A DNA stretch of 64,000 nt, taken from Talinum fruticosum. Its lineage: Eukaryota; Streptophyta; Magnoliopsida; Caryophyllales; Talinaceae. Location: positions 2,819,501-2,883,500 of the forward strand of contig JAITYX010000062.1 of the NCBI GenBank assembly GCA_021018815.1, given 5' to 3'. Positions within the stretch are counted from its first letter, which is position 1. Each line of letters begins with the position of its first letter. Under the pieces are notes generated by a model, which had not been told where the DNA came from, made no database searches, and saw only the letters and a program-made list of their open reading frames with translations. Positions 1-10,139 of the stretch are shown in pieces. Both the position numbers and the translations under genes were made by a program.

Positions 1-101
1 TTTTACTTAATTTCTTTTATGAGCAACTATTCGAGTCAGATCCTTTTCACTAACAAAGTTTCTGTCTAAGCATGGAATACCTTTCATCAAAAAGGGGAGA
101 T
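1..101 (+). mobile_element. 3' internal tail of a Copia element (PPT side)
   Basis: This stretch matches the segment just upstream of the 3' LTR of the complete Copia element near 32.6-32.7 kb, including the shared text 'cactaacaaagttt' and 'tctaag.atggaat'. It ends with the polypurine tract aaaaaggggaga next to the TG that starts the LTR. Only the end of the element is in the window; gag and pol lie to the left. No coding capacity is visible here. Confidence 0.8.
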
Positions 102-1656
102 TGAAGACTCGGACACCTGCTCAACGCATTTACGAGTTACATTACATGAATCAGGAATAACCATCTCGTATTTATAGAGGTTTGATTCCAAGGCATTCTC
201 TGTGTTTTAGAAACTTTTCGAATGAAATGGTATCTTCTCTAAGTACTACAGACTTGTACTTCATGTGTTTATTGCGCTTCTTTAAGTGACTTAGAAAACC
301 GATTCTTTGTTCCGAGTCCAAGCATCACTCGCATTTATCGCAGATTGAGTGGACTAGTGTTTCATCTTCTCTCACTCGAAGCGGCTTCGATTATAAACTT
401 TATTTCATTAGAGTCGGTACCTTAGTCTGTTTCATACTTAGTCTATATCAAGTTATCTCACACTCGATATTCTTTACTTATCTTGATCTATCGCTTAGAC
501 TAAGTCGGATGGAATTTTGAGTTATATAGTTATTAGACTCAGAATATTCCACTTCTCTTCGACTCGGATAATTAGTTGATTAATTATCATAATTATTTTA
601 TTATCTCGTGTCTAATCTTGGACCAAAGTATTTCATACTTTGAGAACCAAAATTGCTTTACTTTTGTAGGTTATTCAAACGAGGATACACTTTTCAAATC
701 ACAAAAGTAACCGGCTTCAAAACGTCAAATCACCAGCGAGACATGGCTTTTCACCTTCTCTGCTGTCGAGAGCTATCTCGTTTCCAAATCTGGAAAACCG
801 AGACACCAAGCTTAACGGTGGTTTTCACCTTATCTCTCAAGACACCGCTAGTAGTTTTGGGACTTCCAAGAGAGTTAAACCGTTGTCCAACGTTCACATT
901 ACAACGGATACTTTCTGAGTGACTCGAAAGCTTCTATCAACGGTCCGCAGAGGACTCTCGGTCGGCAGATGAAGATAATGGCTACTCTGCCTGGTCATCT
1001 ATAAATAGAAGCCACTTCACAAGACTTGAAGATTGCCGAACTTATTGTTAATATACGTACTTGTGCAAAGTCTTTGTATTCATTCTCAATCTTCTACTTA
1101 CAACTCCTATTCCGTAATTCATTACCTTCGAGTTGTAAGGTCTTGTACTCGATTACAAACTCTCTTTGTAAGGTCCCTTGACTAAGCTGTAAGGGTGAAT
1201 TCAGCTTAAGTTGTCCCTAGCTGTAAGGGTTATCTCAGCTAGGAAGTACTAGATCAAATAAGGGAATTTCCGAGTCTAGGAAAACTTGTAAAGAGTTGTC
1301 TAAGGGAGCAACTCAGGTTCGGTCAGTTCACGGTATTTTGTGGACTCAAAATAGTGGATTTGACTTCGTGTCCGGATTGACACGGTCCGTGGTTTTCTGC
1401 CCCGGGAGGGTTTCCACGTAATCTCTAAGTGTTTACTTTCCGAGTTCATTCTAGACTCGAGTCTGTCTTAAAGCATTTGCTTTTCTTGCCATTTCTATCT
1501 ATTCAATCTTTACGAGTCTTTACTTTTCGACTTTGTTTTGACTCGAACCGCATTCCGTATTTTACCCGGCAAAAGAGTTTGAATTTCCACAAGATTTCTT
1601 CCTCACCCTATTCACCCCCTCTAGGGTGACTCGAGACTCTCCCGGGCAAACCTTCG
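102..1656 (+). repeat. Copia (Sirevirus-like) 3' LTR, copy 1
   Basis: The LTR begins TGAAGACTCGGAC directly after a polypurine tract and ends near gcaaaccttc, matching the LTRs at 23276, 32706 and (reversed) 40369. A TATA box (tataaata, 1000-1007) sits before the conserved 'gaagcc', as in the other copies. Its promoter-proximal text (gcctggtcatctataaatag) is shared with the solo LTR at 40369-41947 rather than with the complete element, so it belongs to that subfamily. The left target-site duplication is outside the window. The short open frames inside it are not genes. Confidence 0.88.
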
Positions 1657-1689
1657 GAGATAATAGCAAAAAGTTTGAGTAAAAAAGGA

Positions 1690-2930
1690 AGCAAAACGCG
1701 GAAGATATTGGTGTGCACAGAGCAGCGGTGCAAGCACGGTTGTGCAGAAGTCGCACCGGTACCAGTGCGGAACTTGGACAACTGTGTGACCTGACGAAAC
1801 TTTCGAAACTTGCACGGGTATAGGGTCGTGCAATTTCTCGCTTCGATTTTTCTACGTTTTTACAGGTTATAAAAAGACAGCTTTAGCTCTAATTTTGGGA
1901 GCTCGATTTTTAGAGATTTTAGGGACCTCCTAGGGTTCTTACTTAGCCAAAATAAAACCGTATTAGGGGAAGATTAGTGTAGGTTTTTGTACAAGCTTTT
2001 GGAATCAAGCCTTCAATTTCAATTCAAGCATAAGTTTTCTCTTTCTCTCTTCTTCTTTACTTCTAGTTTAATACTTTGATTGCTCAATTTAGTTTCAAGA
2101 TTCAAGTTTTATTAGTCAAGATGTTAAATATAGTTAGATTGATTACTTGTTTTCATGCTTGAGTTTAATTATCTAGTTTATGTTCTTGTTCAAGTCGGTT
2201 TGTGTTAGTTTGTTCTTTAGTGTAGTTTTTATTTTTGTTTCATGCTTTTATGTCAATTAGTTGTTAAAGTTGATTACTTTGCTTGTGATTAGCCTTCCTA
2301 ATGGCTAATAAATCTCGTTTAGGCCTTAACCCAGCCAGTTTGTGCTTGTTATTTGGGATTATTTCTCATGTCGACCACATGTTCGGTGAAATGCCTAAAA
2401 GGGAATTTCATCTTGATTTTTGGGTGATTGGTCTATCACTGAAAGGTGGAGTTAATTTACTAGCATGGGCATAGAGGATAGTCGGGATTTTGGCATGAAA
2501 ATAGCCCGAATCCTAGCTAGATCCATAGGTTGCTACTCTTCTAGTCTAATTGGGCTAACCCCACGAAAGCAGGTGGTTAGAATAATTAGATTACCTCATG
2601 ACCGTCGAAAGTGTGGCTTGAGTAGCCTTTGATGGTGCAACCGACCACTCCTAAATGCTTGCATAGACTTGGTTAGGTTTAGGCTTGGCTTGATGAATTA
2701 GTTTATTAAGTGGTAAAATCACAACCCGAGTATTGTTATTGCTTTCCAGGTTAGTTTAATTACCATATATCTCATCCCTCATTTTGATTCTCCTAGATAG
2801 AAAGTTCAACATAGCTTCGATATTTGAAACACAACTCTCTTTGGACACGACCCGTACTTGTCGGCTAACTACAACTACGACGTGCACTTGTGGTTACAAA
2901 TTTAAGACTTAATTTTTTTCTAACACTACA
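1690..2930 (+). repeat. Gypsy-like LTR fragment, copy 1
   Basis: The sequence is colinear with 10140-11816. Shared blocks include 'gtgattagcct', 'cactgaaaggtggagt', 'gggattttggca' and the end region 'ggttacaaatttaagactta'. It starts with a GC-rich part containing short imperfect palindromes of the gcacgg..gtgc kind and ends in 'ctaaca'-like text, as plant LTRs do. No coding region is seen. Assignment to Ty3/Gypsy is from general appearance only; it could be another LTR lineage. Confidence 0.6.
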
Positions 2931-2934
2931 ATTC

Positions 2935-3420
2935 AACCTATTTTCATGCCAAAATCTTAATTATTCTCTATACCCACACTAACAAATTGACTCCACCTTT
3001 CAATGATAGACCAACCGCTTAAAAATCAAGATAAAAATACCCTTTCGGGCATCTCATCGAACACGTGGCGGGTAAGAGAAATAATCCGAAAATACTGGGA
3101 TAAACTAGGTAAATAAAGGCTCATATAAGATCAATTAGCCATTAAAAGGCTAATCACAACCAAAGTGATACAAACTAACAACTAATTAACATGAAACACA
3201 ATTAATCTAACAACTAAATTAATAAAGATCGACTCAAACAACAACATAAACTAACAAATTAAAATTAAACATGAAATTAAACAAATAATATAATTACTAT
3301 CAACATAAAAAAATAATAAAAATCAAACCTTTAAACTAAATTAAATAAAGTAGAAACAAGGAGAGACAAAAGGGAAGAAGTTACCAGGAACGGATCGCAC
3401 TCGAAACTAAAAACAATCGT
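2935..3420 (-). repeat. Gypsy-like LTR fragment, inverted copy
   Basis: Read on the minus strand, this is the same family as 1690-2930. It contains the complements of 'gattttggcatgaaaat', 'tgaaaggtggagtcaat' and 'gtgattagcc..taatggctaat'. It abuts copy 1 almost directly, giving an inverted repeat with a junction near 2930-2935. Only about 480 bases remain. It also marks where the CACTA remnant to the right loses its 5' part. Confidence 0.65.
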
Positions 3421-3476
3421 CCGAGTACTTCCCTCTCCAACCCATTCACAAGTCACATCTAGAGTGGATTTCTTGT

Positions 3477-4091
3477 TTGGAAATTTGTGTGAAGACGTTG
3501 CCGGAAGACAAAGTACTCCAAATCACAATGCAAAATCACGTGTTTGGGTTAGACAAGAACGATAAGATTAGCTTACCAGTTTTCTTGGATGATATACTCG
3601 CAAAGCAATTTGTGCAGATGCAAGAGATCGGCGCAGCTCACTGTTATGCTTGGCATGATGTGAGTTACTCGTATATATAAGTGCATTTAACTATTACTTT
3701 TCATTTCTAACTATATATGTACAATTAATATGTAATAGATGGCTCCACAACATGACTCGTTCTATAGGAATCGTGTTTGTTCAGCTTTATCGATCCCGAG
3801 GCTATTCAAGGATATGGACGGTCGGTTGAGGACCGATCTAAATTTATTTCAAACCTCATGGCCAGGACGCGAAAAACATGCTATTTAGCACCGTTTATTG
3901 AGGGGTAAGTGTACAAATAACTTAAATGGAGTTGTAATAGTTTAATAATTACATTTTTATATATGTTATTTGTGTCGGTATAGGATGCACTAAATGCTTG
4001 TTGCCATATATCCGAGGAGTAACAGGGTGTACTTGCTCGATCCTCTAGGTCATATCGCGAATAATGATATTAGAAACATACTTGACTCATG
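3477..4091 (+). pseudogene. Ulp1-like protease region of a CACTA protein, decayed
   Basis: The first exon-like block (3477-3677) encodes text such as LPVFLDDILAKQFVQMQEIG, which resembles the part that precedes the Ulp1 domain in plant CACTA proteins. Later blocks give RNRVCSALSIPRLFKDMDGR (from about 3769) and, near 4030-4091, DPLGHIANNDIRNIL, the equivalent of the 'LDPL' Ulp1 motif. The blocks lie in different frames with stops between them. GT/AG intron borders are plausible near 3662 and 3738 but unproven. The 'HHWM' active-site block is disrupted. This is non-functional transposon protein, not a host SUMO protease. Confidence 0.6.
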
Positions 4092-4211
4092 AGTTCAATA
4101 CTTACTCATTTTCATTACTTTTGTAAGTATTCTTTTCAATTGTGTGTTGTATGCATGCCTTTATGATATATTTGAACTATACATGATCTTTATTTGAATT
4201 AGTTGTGTGAA

Positions 4212-4237
4212 ATATATATATATATATATATATATAT
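4212..4237. repeat. (TA)n microsatellite
   Basis: A run of about 13 alternating TA dinucleotides inside the CACTA remnant. Confidence 0.9.
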
Positions 4238-4739
4238 CTTGTGTGAAATATGAATGAGTTGTGAAACAAGTGAGCATGTTGGTTGTATATATTCTAAAAC
4301 AATTTGTGTATGTTGTGTACAGGGTTGTATATATTCTGGTTGTAATTGTATAGAGGGTACAAAAAACAAAAAAATTAAAAAAATTCAGACCTATTATTAC
4401 AGTTCTTACCAAAGAACCGTAGTAATATGTCTGAAATACACCTATAACTACATTTCTTAGGTAAGAACCGCAGTAATAGGTCAACCCTACTCTCAAAGTT
4501 TTGGCCAAAAGGGTTGTTTGGGCCCGAACCTATTACTGCGGTTACGGAGAAAGAATCGTAGTAATAGGTGACCATAGTAATAGATGCACCTACTACTACG
4601 GTTGTTTAAATTAATCGTAGTAAGTAGTAAAAGATGCTCATATACTACCACACTCGCATACACGATGCCTTTTAACCGTAGTAAAAGATCTTTTTGAATC
4701 GTAGTAAAAGATGATTACTGTAGTAATAAATGAAAGTCT

Positions 4740-5420
4740 CACGTCTCCTTTGCAAAATAAAAAGTCTCACTTATATGAAATGTCTTTCTTTTGGTGAACA
4801 ATGTGAGTTTTTATATAGGTATATTATTCTGAATTATATATAGTTGTCGAAAAGTTATGTTATGTAGGTTTATTTAATAATCAAAAAAATAATACAGGTT
4901 ACTTTTCTACTAGGGTCAAAATTTTTGGTTATTCAATACATGTTGTTTTGCAAAAAAAAAAAAAAAAAAGCCTTTTTATAGGAAACCTACTCATGTTAAT
5001 GCAAGTTTGGTTCAAAATTACACTTATACCTTTTTCATATCTTGTGTTGAGTGTTAATTTGAGTCATTTATATTCAATTTAATGCTAGGCAGCGTTATGT
5101 TAACTTCATATCTTAGATTGCAAATTCGAAAAGCATTAAAAAAGGAACCTTTGTTTTCAGCACAAGTGCAATTTCTACGAAGATGGGAAATCAACATTTT
5201 GCTAGTTGGCTAATGCATTTTTATTTGATTATAGATATAGATGTTCCATCTAAACATAGTCAATATACTTTTAAAAATAAGGAGTAGGGTTTTCTTCTTA
5301 TCACAGTTTTCTCTCAATTTACAGGACTTTAATTTTGTTGGAAAAAGGTGGGTTGGTATAAAGGAAGCGAACTGTTTTTCCTCTTTCTATAATTTAAGAT
5401 GTGCAATAAAATTATGAAAA
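4740..5420. other. AT-rich stretch without a gene
   Basis: Nothing recognisable except an A18 run (4952-4969). No open frame with a known motif on either strand. Confidence 0.6.
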
Positions 5421-5424
5421 TATA

Positions 5425-5960
5425 ATAGATGGAGACACAAATTTTTATGTGGAAAACCCACGAAAACGAAGGAAAAACCACGGGACCGCTGGTCCGAAAA
5501 ATATACTTCCACTATATGAATAGTAAAGTTACAACAATATCTCCTCTAAATAAATTAGAGGTTATACGCTCGATACCTCACCCGCTCGGGATGGAATACA
5601 AAATTAATCTCACCCAATTAGTGGTGGAACTCCTTCACCTATTTTTGGTGGTACACTCAACTCTCAAGTGTTTCTCACTTGGATTACTTGCTTGCTTGCC
5701 TACCATAATGCTAACATAAGCCCTTATTTATAGAGGTCTTGGCATTGCTTGAGTTCTTCTTTGCCACGCATAAATTTAGCTCCATTCCAACTCTTATTAA
5801 ATGATGATCCTCCAAAGTCTTCCAAAATCTCACTAAGGTTGCTTTTAGCTTACTAGACTTTTTGAGTCTCAAAGCCTAGAATTTCACTTGTTGTAACAAT
5901 GTCAATTGAATGCATTTATACCATGGTGGAAAATATTCCACCACCCCTTTGATGTCTTTC
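5425..5960 (-). repeat. Copia LTR-like fragment, minus orientation
   Basis: Read on the minus strand the segment contains 'gggttttccacataaaaatt' followed by 'tgtgtctcc', the typical U5-side text of Tnt1/Ale-type Copia LTRs, and upstream 'ttgttacaacaagtg' that may be the LTR start. The 96-codon plus-strand frame at 5429-5719 is a shadow of this repeat. No paired LTR or internal region was found next to it, so it is a fragment or solo LTR. Boundaries are approximate. Confidence 0.45.
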
Positions 5961-6059
5961 GGTGAGCTGTAGTAAGTTTCTTCCTCCTTTTCCCTTTTTT
6001 TTTTATTCATATGATGTGGGTCTCATCAATTATGGAGGGAACCCAACAAATTTAATATC

Positions 6060-6327
6060 ATATCTAAAAGAACAAGCATCAAAGCATTTGAACCTACGAT
6101 GCTAATGCGTTCTTATTTCATCTAGTCTAATATGGAATGAAAGTCCAAGAAAGAAGGAACCATTTCTTGGTCTCTAGGAGAAGTTGTATACAAAAGGTCA
6201 TGTGGATTTTTCGGTTTCCCTACTGGCTGATGTTCTGGCGAAGCCATTTATTGGAGTTCAACATCATAACAGTATGTCCAAATTGGGGGTGCTTCCACCT
6301 ACCAATTTGAGAGGGTGGGAGGGGGTG
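6060..6327 (+). pseudogene. Copia polyprotein C-terminal (RNase H tail) remnant
   Basis: Across several frames the translation resembles the end of a plant Copia polyprotein. The clearest part is SMSKLGVLPPTNLRGWEGVL at about 6270-6330, preceded by text like the 'LADVLAKPF' block near 6225. It is followed by a G/A-rich polypurine tract (gagggtgggagggggtg) and then TGTTGAG, the likely start of a 3' LTR. Frame changes and stops show it is dead. It appears unrelated to the Sirevirus-like family in the same window. Confidence 0.65.
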
Positions 6328-6800
6328 TTGAGCCCATCACCCTAACCAGTTTGTTGCTTACTGCTAGGTTGATTGTAACATTTTTCTTTTATGATTTCTT
6401 TTTTTGGCGGGAAGGGCGGTTATGCTACCAGTTCAGTTTATCAGCTCTAGCTTGTAAAAATATAGCTAATATCTCTGATTAATAATCTGCAGAAAGTACA
6501 TATATGCATGAGAGCTAACAGCCTCTTGATCCCCAAAACCTCCCTCTAAAAGCAGCATCAAGGTTGTTTAGCTTGATAATATTTCTGCCAAATCTGATAA
6601 ACTAGAAGCTGATATTATGCTCTTAAATCAAGACATAGGTGGGTTCATTTTCACTAATGTAGACAGGTGAATGTTCTCGTTTATTCATGTTGATTTGGTT
6701 GTCTGTTATCATTTAACAGGTGATTCAGCTAGTCCAAACAGAACAACACAAACAATCTAACCTTCTCCTGTGAATTTTATCTTCGAAACAATGACCCTGT
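6328..6800 (+). repeat. Probable 3' LTR of the Copia remnant
   Basis: Begins TGTTGAGCCC immediately after the polypurine tract at the end of the RNase H remnant. The right border was not found and the end given is a guess. The rest up to the F-box gene (6800-7219) is its 3' flank and shows no gene. Confidence 0.35.
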
Positions 6801-7219
6801 AATGTAATGTCAGCATAGATATTGGACTAAATTTTAATCAACAAACAGCATGAGAAATATGATCCTGAAATTAACTCTAGAAAACAGTACAAACTCTATT
6901 ATTATCTTTTTATTGTGTTTACAGCTGAAGCAGGGTTTCTAGAGAGTGAATTATGTCCCTTGGGCATTGAACAAACCCTTTAATTTCAAGGATCTATCAT
7001 AACAGATCCATTGGAAACGCATGGACTCGCCTCAACAAGAATACAGGAAGGAAAATTCATGACAGCAGACGAATACATCACATATGCATAATCGAAATTG
7101 AATTCCAACAATATCGGCATGTAAGACTGGCAAACCACTTATACCATAAAACATATACTAAGAGTGAAGTACAAATTCTGACCACATATCGCCGTAAGTT
7201 CTGATCCGCAATCTTTATG

Positions 7220-8859
7220 TCAGCTAATGCAACGAATTTTAACATGTTGAGAGGCTTTTGAGAATGTCAGCAATTTTTGGGAAAATTCTGCCAGCTCTTC
7301 TACTGTCAAATTGCATGCCTCTTCTGCTGATCGATCTTTTGCTTTGTAATAAAACACCAATTCATTTAAGACCGATGCCTTCCTAAGTAGAAGTTCAGTC
7401 AAAGATAGCAGAACCGCATACGAACTATTTTCAATGTTGTTGATGGTAACATTTTTCAGAGAACTCCAAGAATCTTCTTCACCTGACATGTCATCATCGA
7501 GTTGTGCCTCAATTGGCTGCACATAGAAAGAAAGAGATTTCTCATCTATTGTTACAAGATTAAGTCAAATTCATGCATATTTTGAGGAAATATATAGACA
7601 AACCTTAATAAAATGTGGCAATATCCCTGACCAGTTGACATAAAATGGTCAATGTATTTCCCGCTTGTAATATCGATCACAAGTTCCTCCAGCTGTGCTG
7701 AGTTTCTTAACATACAGTTCAGACCATGGATATGCTTCTCTGTCAACCAGATACCGAACTTTACACGCTTCCAATCCATCATTATCTGTGGATCTTCTTT
7801 CATCATGCAGTAAAACAACACCTGGGGATTATATGTAGTCAGACTTGTAATCAATCACCTGCCTAGAAAAACATATCAGGGGTAAAAACCGAGACTGGAT
7901 GTAACATTTACCGTGACAAATTCATATGAAAATGCGACCCTTTCAGCACGTGCAAGCATCTTCAGGACAGTTAAGAATTTCTGAAACTCTTTGAACACGG
8001 GTCTTCGACTTGTAAAGTTAAAGCTGACATCAACGAGCGAAGAGAGATTTACAAATTCCACACAGTCCACAAATCCAGTGAAATGGAAGGACTCTAGATT
8101 CGGGCAGTTAATCTCTAGAAAAATCCAATTGTCGTCTTCATCACTATAGAAAGAATTCATAGAAATGTCAACTACCAATTTTTTGATATTAGGAGCAGCA
8201 AAGCTTAGCATATGCACATCAAAGCAATTGTCGAGCTCCAACTCCTCGAGTGAAGGGCAGCCTTGTATGATTTCTCCAAGCACATTATCGTTCACCTCGA
8301 CCATTATAAGCTTCAATATTTTCAACGAGCCCAAGCGAACCCGGGTTAGAGAATTCAAACTGAGAATCTCTAACCTCAGTTCAACAAGGGAATCTCTGAC
8401 AAAGTCACGAGGCCATTTATACAAATCATAATCAGGCTCCAACATACCACCAATGAACTCGATGACCTTGACTTGTTTACGAAGAGCAAAATTTATCCAT
8501 GAGTCTAGCTCGTGCCCAAGACCCCGCCTTTCAATGTCATGATACAGCATTGTGGCGATGCTCACCCTGAATTTGTCAATTTGGGGCCTCTTATGTCGCA
8601 TCAGCACATTCCGCACAAAGTTGAAGAAGGGCAAATCCTGCATTATTGGCCCACTATAATCATCATCATCAGGATCACAAAACTCGAAGCCCCGATCTTC
8701 GAGATCGATACTAGAGAGAAGAGTCCAGAGGATGGTGAATGATTTTTTGACAAGCATTGTTCTGACAGCATCCTGAGTGGGCAGAAAGGAAAGGATATGG
8801 ACAAGTATGGAGTCGGGTAAGGTAGATAATCTGTCTTTTACATCGCTCTTGGAATCCAT
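7220..8859 (-). CDS. F-box/LRR/FBD protein, three exons, one frameshift
   Basis: Likely substrate receptor of an SCF ubiquitin ligase. Exon 1 (8859-7912) starts MDSKSDVKDRLSTLPDSI; the F-box covers about residues 9-50, followed by leucine-rich segments such as CPSLEELELDNC. The donor is GTAAAT at 7911. Exon 2 (7821-7604) and exon 3 (7516-7220) follow acceptors ccccag and gtgcag, with donor AAG|GTTTG. Exon 3 encodes the FBD-like C-terminus ending QHVKIRCIS. In exon 2 the frame is lost at the four-base T run (plus-strand AAAA, 7642-7645). One more base would let exon 2 read on into exon 3, in phase, with family-like text (NWSGILPHFIK). Without it translation stops soon after the exon. The length (about 487 codons with the missing base) is normal for the family. 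The gene may be a young pseudogene, or the lost base may be a sequencing error. Confidence 0.88.
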
Positions 8860-8943
8860 AGTTGGGGAGGTTCAAAGGTTATGCAAACTAATGCTGTGTT
8901 TGGATGTTCAAAGGGTAAAGTATTTGAGGGAAATGGGCTCTAC

Positions 8944-8950
8944 TATATAT
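8944..8950 (-). promoter_or_regulatory. Putative TATA box of the F-box/LRR/FBD gene
   Basis: On the minus strand ATATATAG lies about 85-90 bases upstream of the ATG at 8859, a normal plant TATA-to-ATG distance. It is inferred from position only. Confidence 0.45.
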
Positions 8951-9188
8951 CATTTGTAGTGAGTAAGAATCCAATAAAGTTGGGACCTTGGCAACACTTT
9001 TAAAAGCTTTGCAGGTAGTTGGACTTGGTCAATTTGGGGGTGGAAAATCTAGCTGAGAAGTTGCAGTATATCGGAAGCTTTATAAAAGTCGAGTAACGTT
9101 GATTTTTTCCAAACTTGTGGATGGTATTATTACGAGGTAGGGACAATGTTTGAAATTCAGTGCTGGACTTGATCACTTATCTAGAAAT

Positions 9189-9690
9189 ACTCCCTCTATT
9201 TTACATATTTGTAGTTTTTTATATTGTAAGAAAATATTAAAGGAAATACAAAATTTATAATAAAATTTGTGTTGAAAAATTAAATTGTCCTAAAATTTTA
9301 TTTAAAATGTATGAAAAGAAAAGGAGAGAAAAGAAGTCATTAATAAAGATAAAATTGATAATCTAGTGATTATTATTATGTCATTAGAATTATAAATTAA
9401 TACATACTCCCTCCATTTCAAAATTCTTGCCGTTTTAAGGTTATGAGAGAATATTAAAGAAACTCAAAAATCATGATAAAATTTGTGTTAAAATACTAAG
9501 TTCTTCCATGATTTTATTGGAAATAAAGAAAATCAATGTTAAAAATGAGAGGAACAAAGCAATTAATAAGAACAAAATTGATAAATTAATCATTCATATG
9601 TTATTAAATAGTAAAATGACATATCTTATAAAACGAAAAAAAGTTAGTTGAAGTGACATGTATTATGAAATGAAGAAAATATTATGGAAC
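9189..9690. repeat. Degenerate MITE-like repeats (CTCCCTCC type)
   Basis: Two starts of the form tactccctc(c/t)atttt occur at about 9189 and 9410, each followed by similar AT-rich text (gagaatattaaa/gaaaatattaaa, 'ataaaatttgtgtt'). This start is typical of Stowaway/mariner MITEs. The expected inverted end (complement near 9650-9690, 'gaaatgaag') is weak. Probably two related, eroded MITEs in tandem. Confidence 0.4.
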
Positions 9691-10139
9691 AAAAATAATT
9701 AATTAAAATAACATATATTATAAAATGATTAATTAAAATAATTAATTAAATCATCAAACTGCTGTCAATAAGGTTAGGCTCACTGCTGTGTAAACGTGAG
9801 CTTCTCTGCGAAGATAAACGTGAGCTTGTGAATGCTTATGATCAAGTTTAAATAAATCATAAACTCTCACAAAACAAATGAGTGATCCCTCCAAAAAAAA
9901 AAAAAGTAAAATTTCTCACTGTTTATAAAAAGATTAATTACCTTGCTAAGAGGGAAAGTTAATATCTCAAAAAAGTGTACATTTAGGAGTGCATTTGTTA
10001 AACCTCATATTATTTATCACTTTTTAAGACATTATTTCACCGAATTCCATGATGATTTGGATGATATTTGTTTGGTTTTATGTTAGATTATGCTCTTTTT
10101 TTTTTTATTGTCACCGAAGTTCGTAAATCTCTTAATTAT
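9691..10139. other. AT-rich intergenic stretch
   Basis: Contains A13 and T10 runs and a short repeat 'cgtgagcttctctg/cgtgagcttgtga' at 9797-9830. No gene seen. Confidence 0.55.

Larger units (their letters stand above)
3430..4728 (+). mobile_element. CACTA (En/Spm) transposon remnant, 3' end
   Basis: The left part holds a decayed coding segment related to the Ulp1-type region of the CACTA element at 19171-35367. The right part (4380-4728) is a dense field of direct and inverted copies of 'tattactacggtt' and its complement, the subterminal repeat pattern of CACTA elements. The right edge reads tactgtagtaata, a degraded form of the terminal TAGTAGTG. The 5' end is missing, apparently cut off at the inverted LTR fragment. 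A target-site duplication cannot be tested. Confidence 0.7.

Noticed and set aside
653..922. 89-codon frame, and similar frames at 33356-33565 and 41080-41319
   Set aside because: All lie at the same place in LTR copies (or reversed); not conserved as protein.
3477..4091. Host SUMO protease (ULP1) gene
   Set aside because: Domain context and subterminal repeats show it is CACTA transposon protein, and it is broken.
5429..5719. 96-codon plus-strand frame
   Set aside because: Antisense to a Copia LTR-like fragment, not a protein family.
8165..8742. Plus-strand frames of 76-88 codons
   Set aside because: Antisense shadows of the F-box/LRR/FBD exon.
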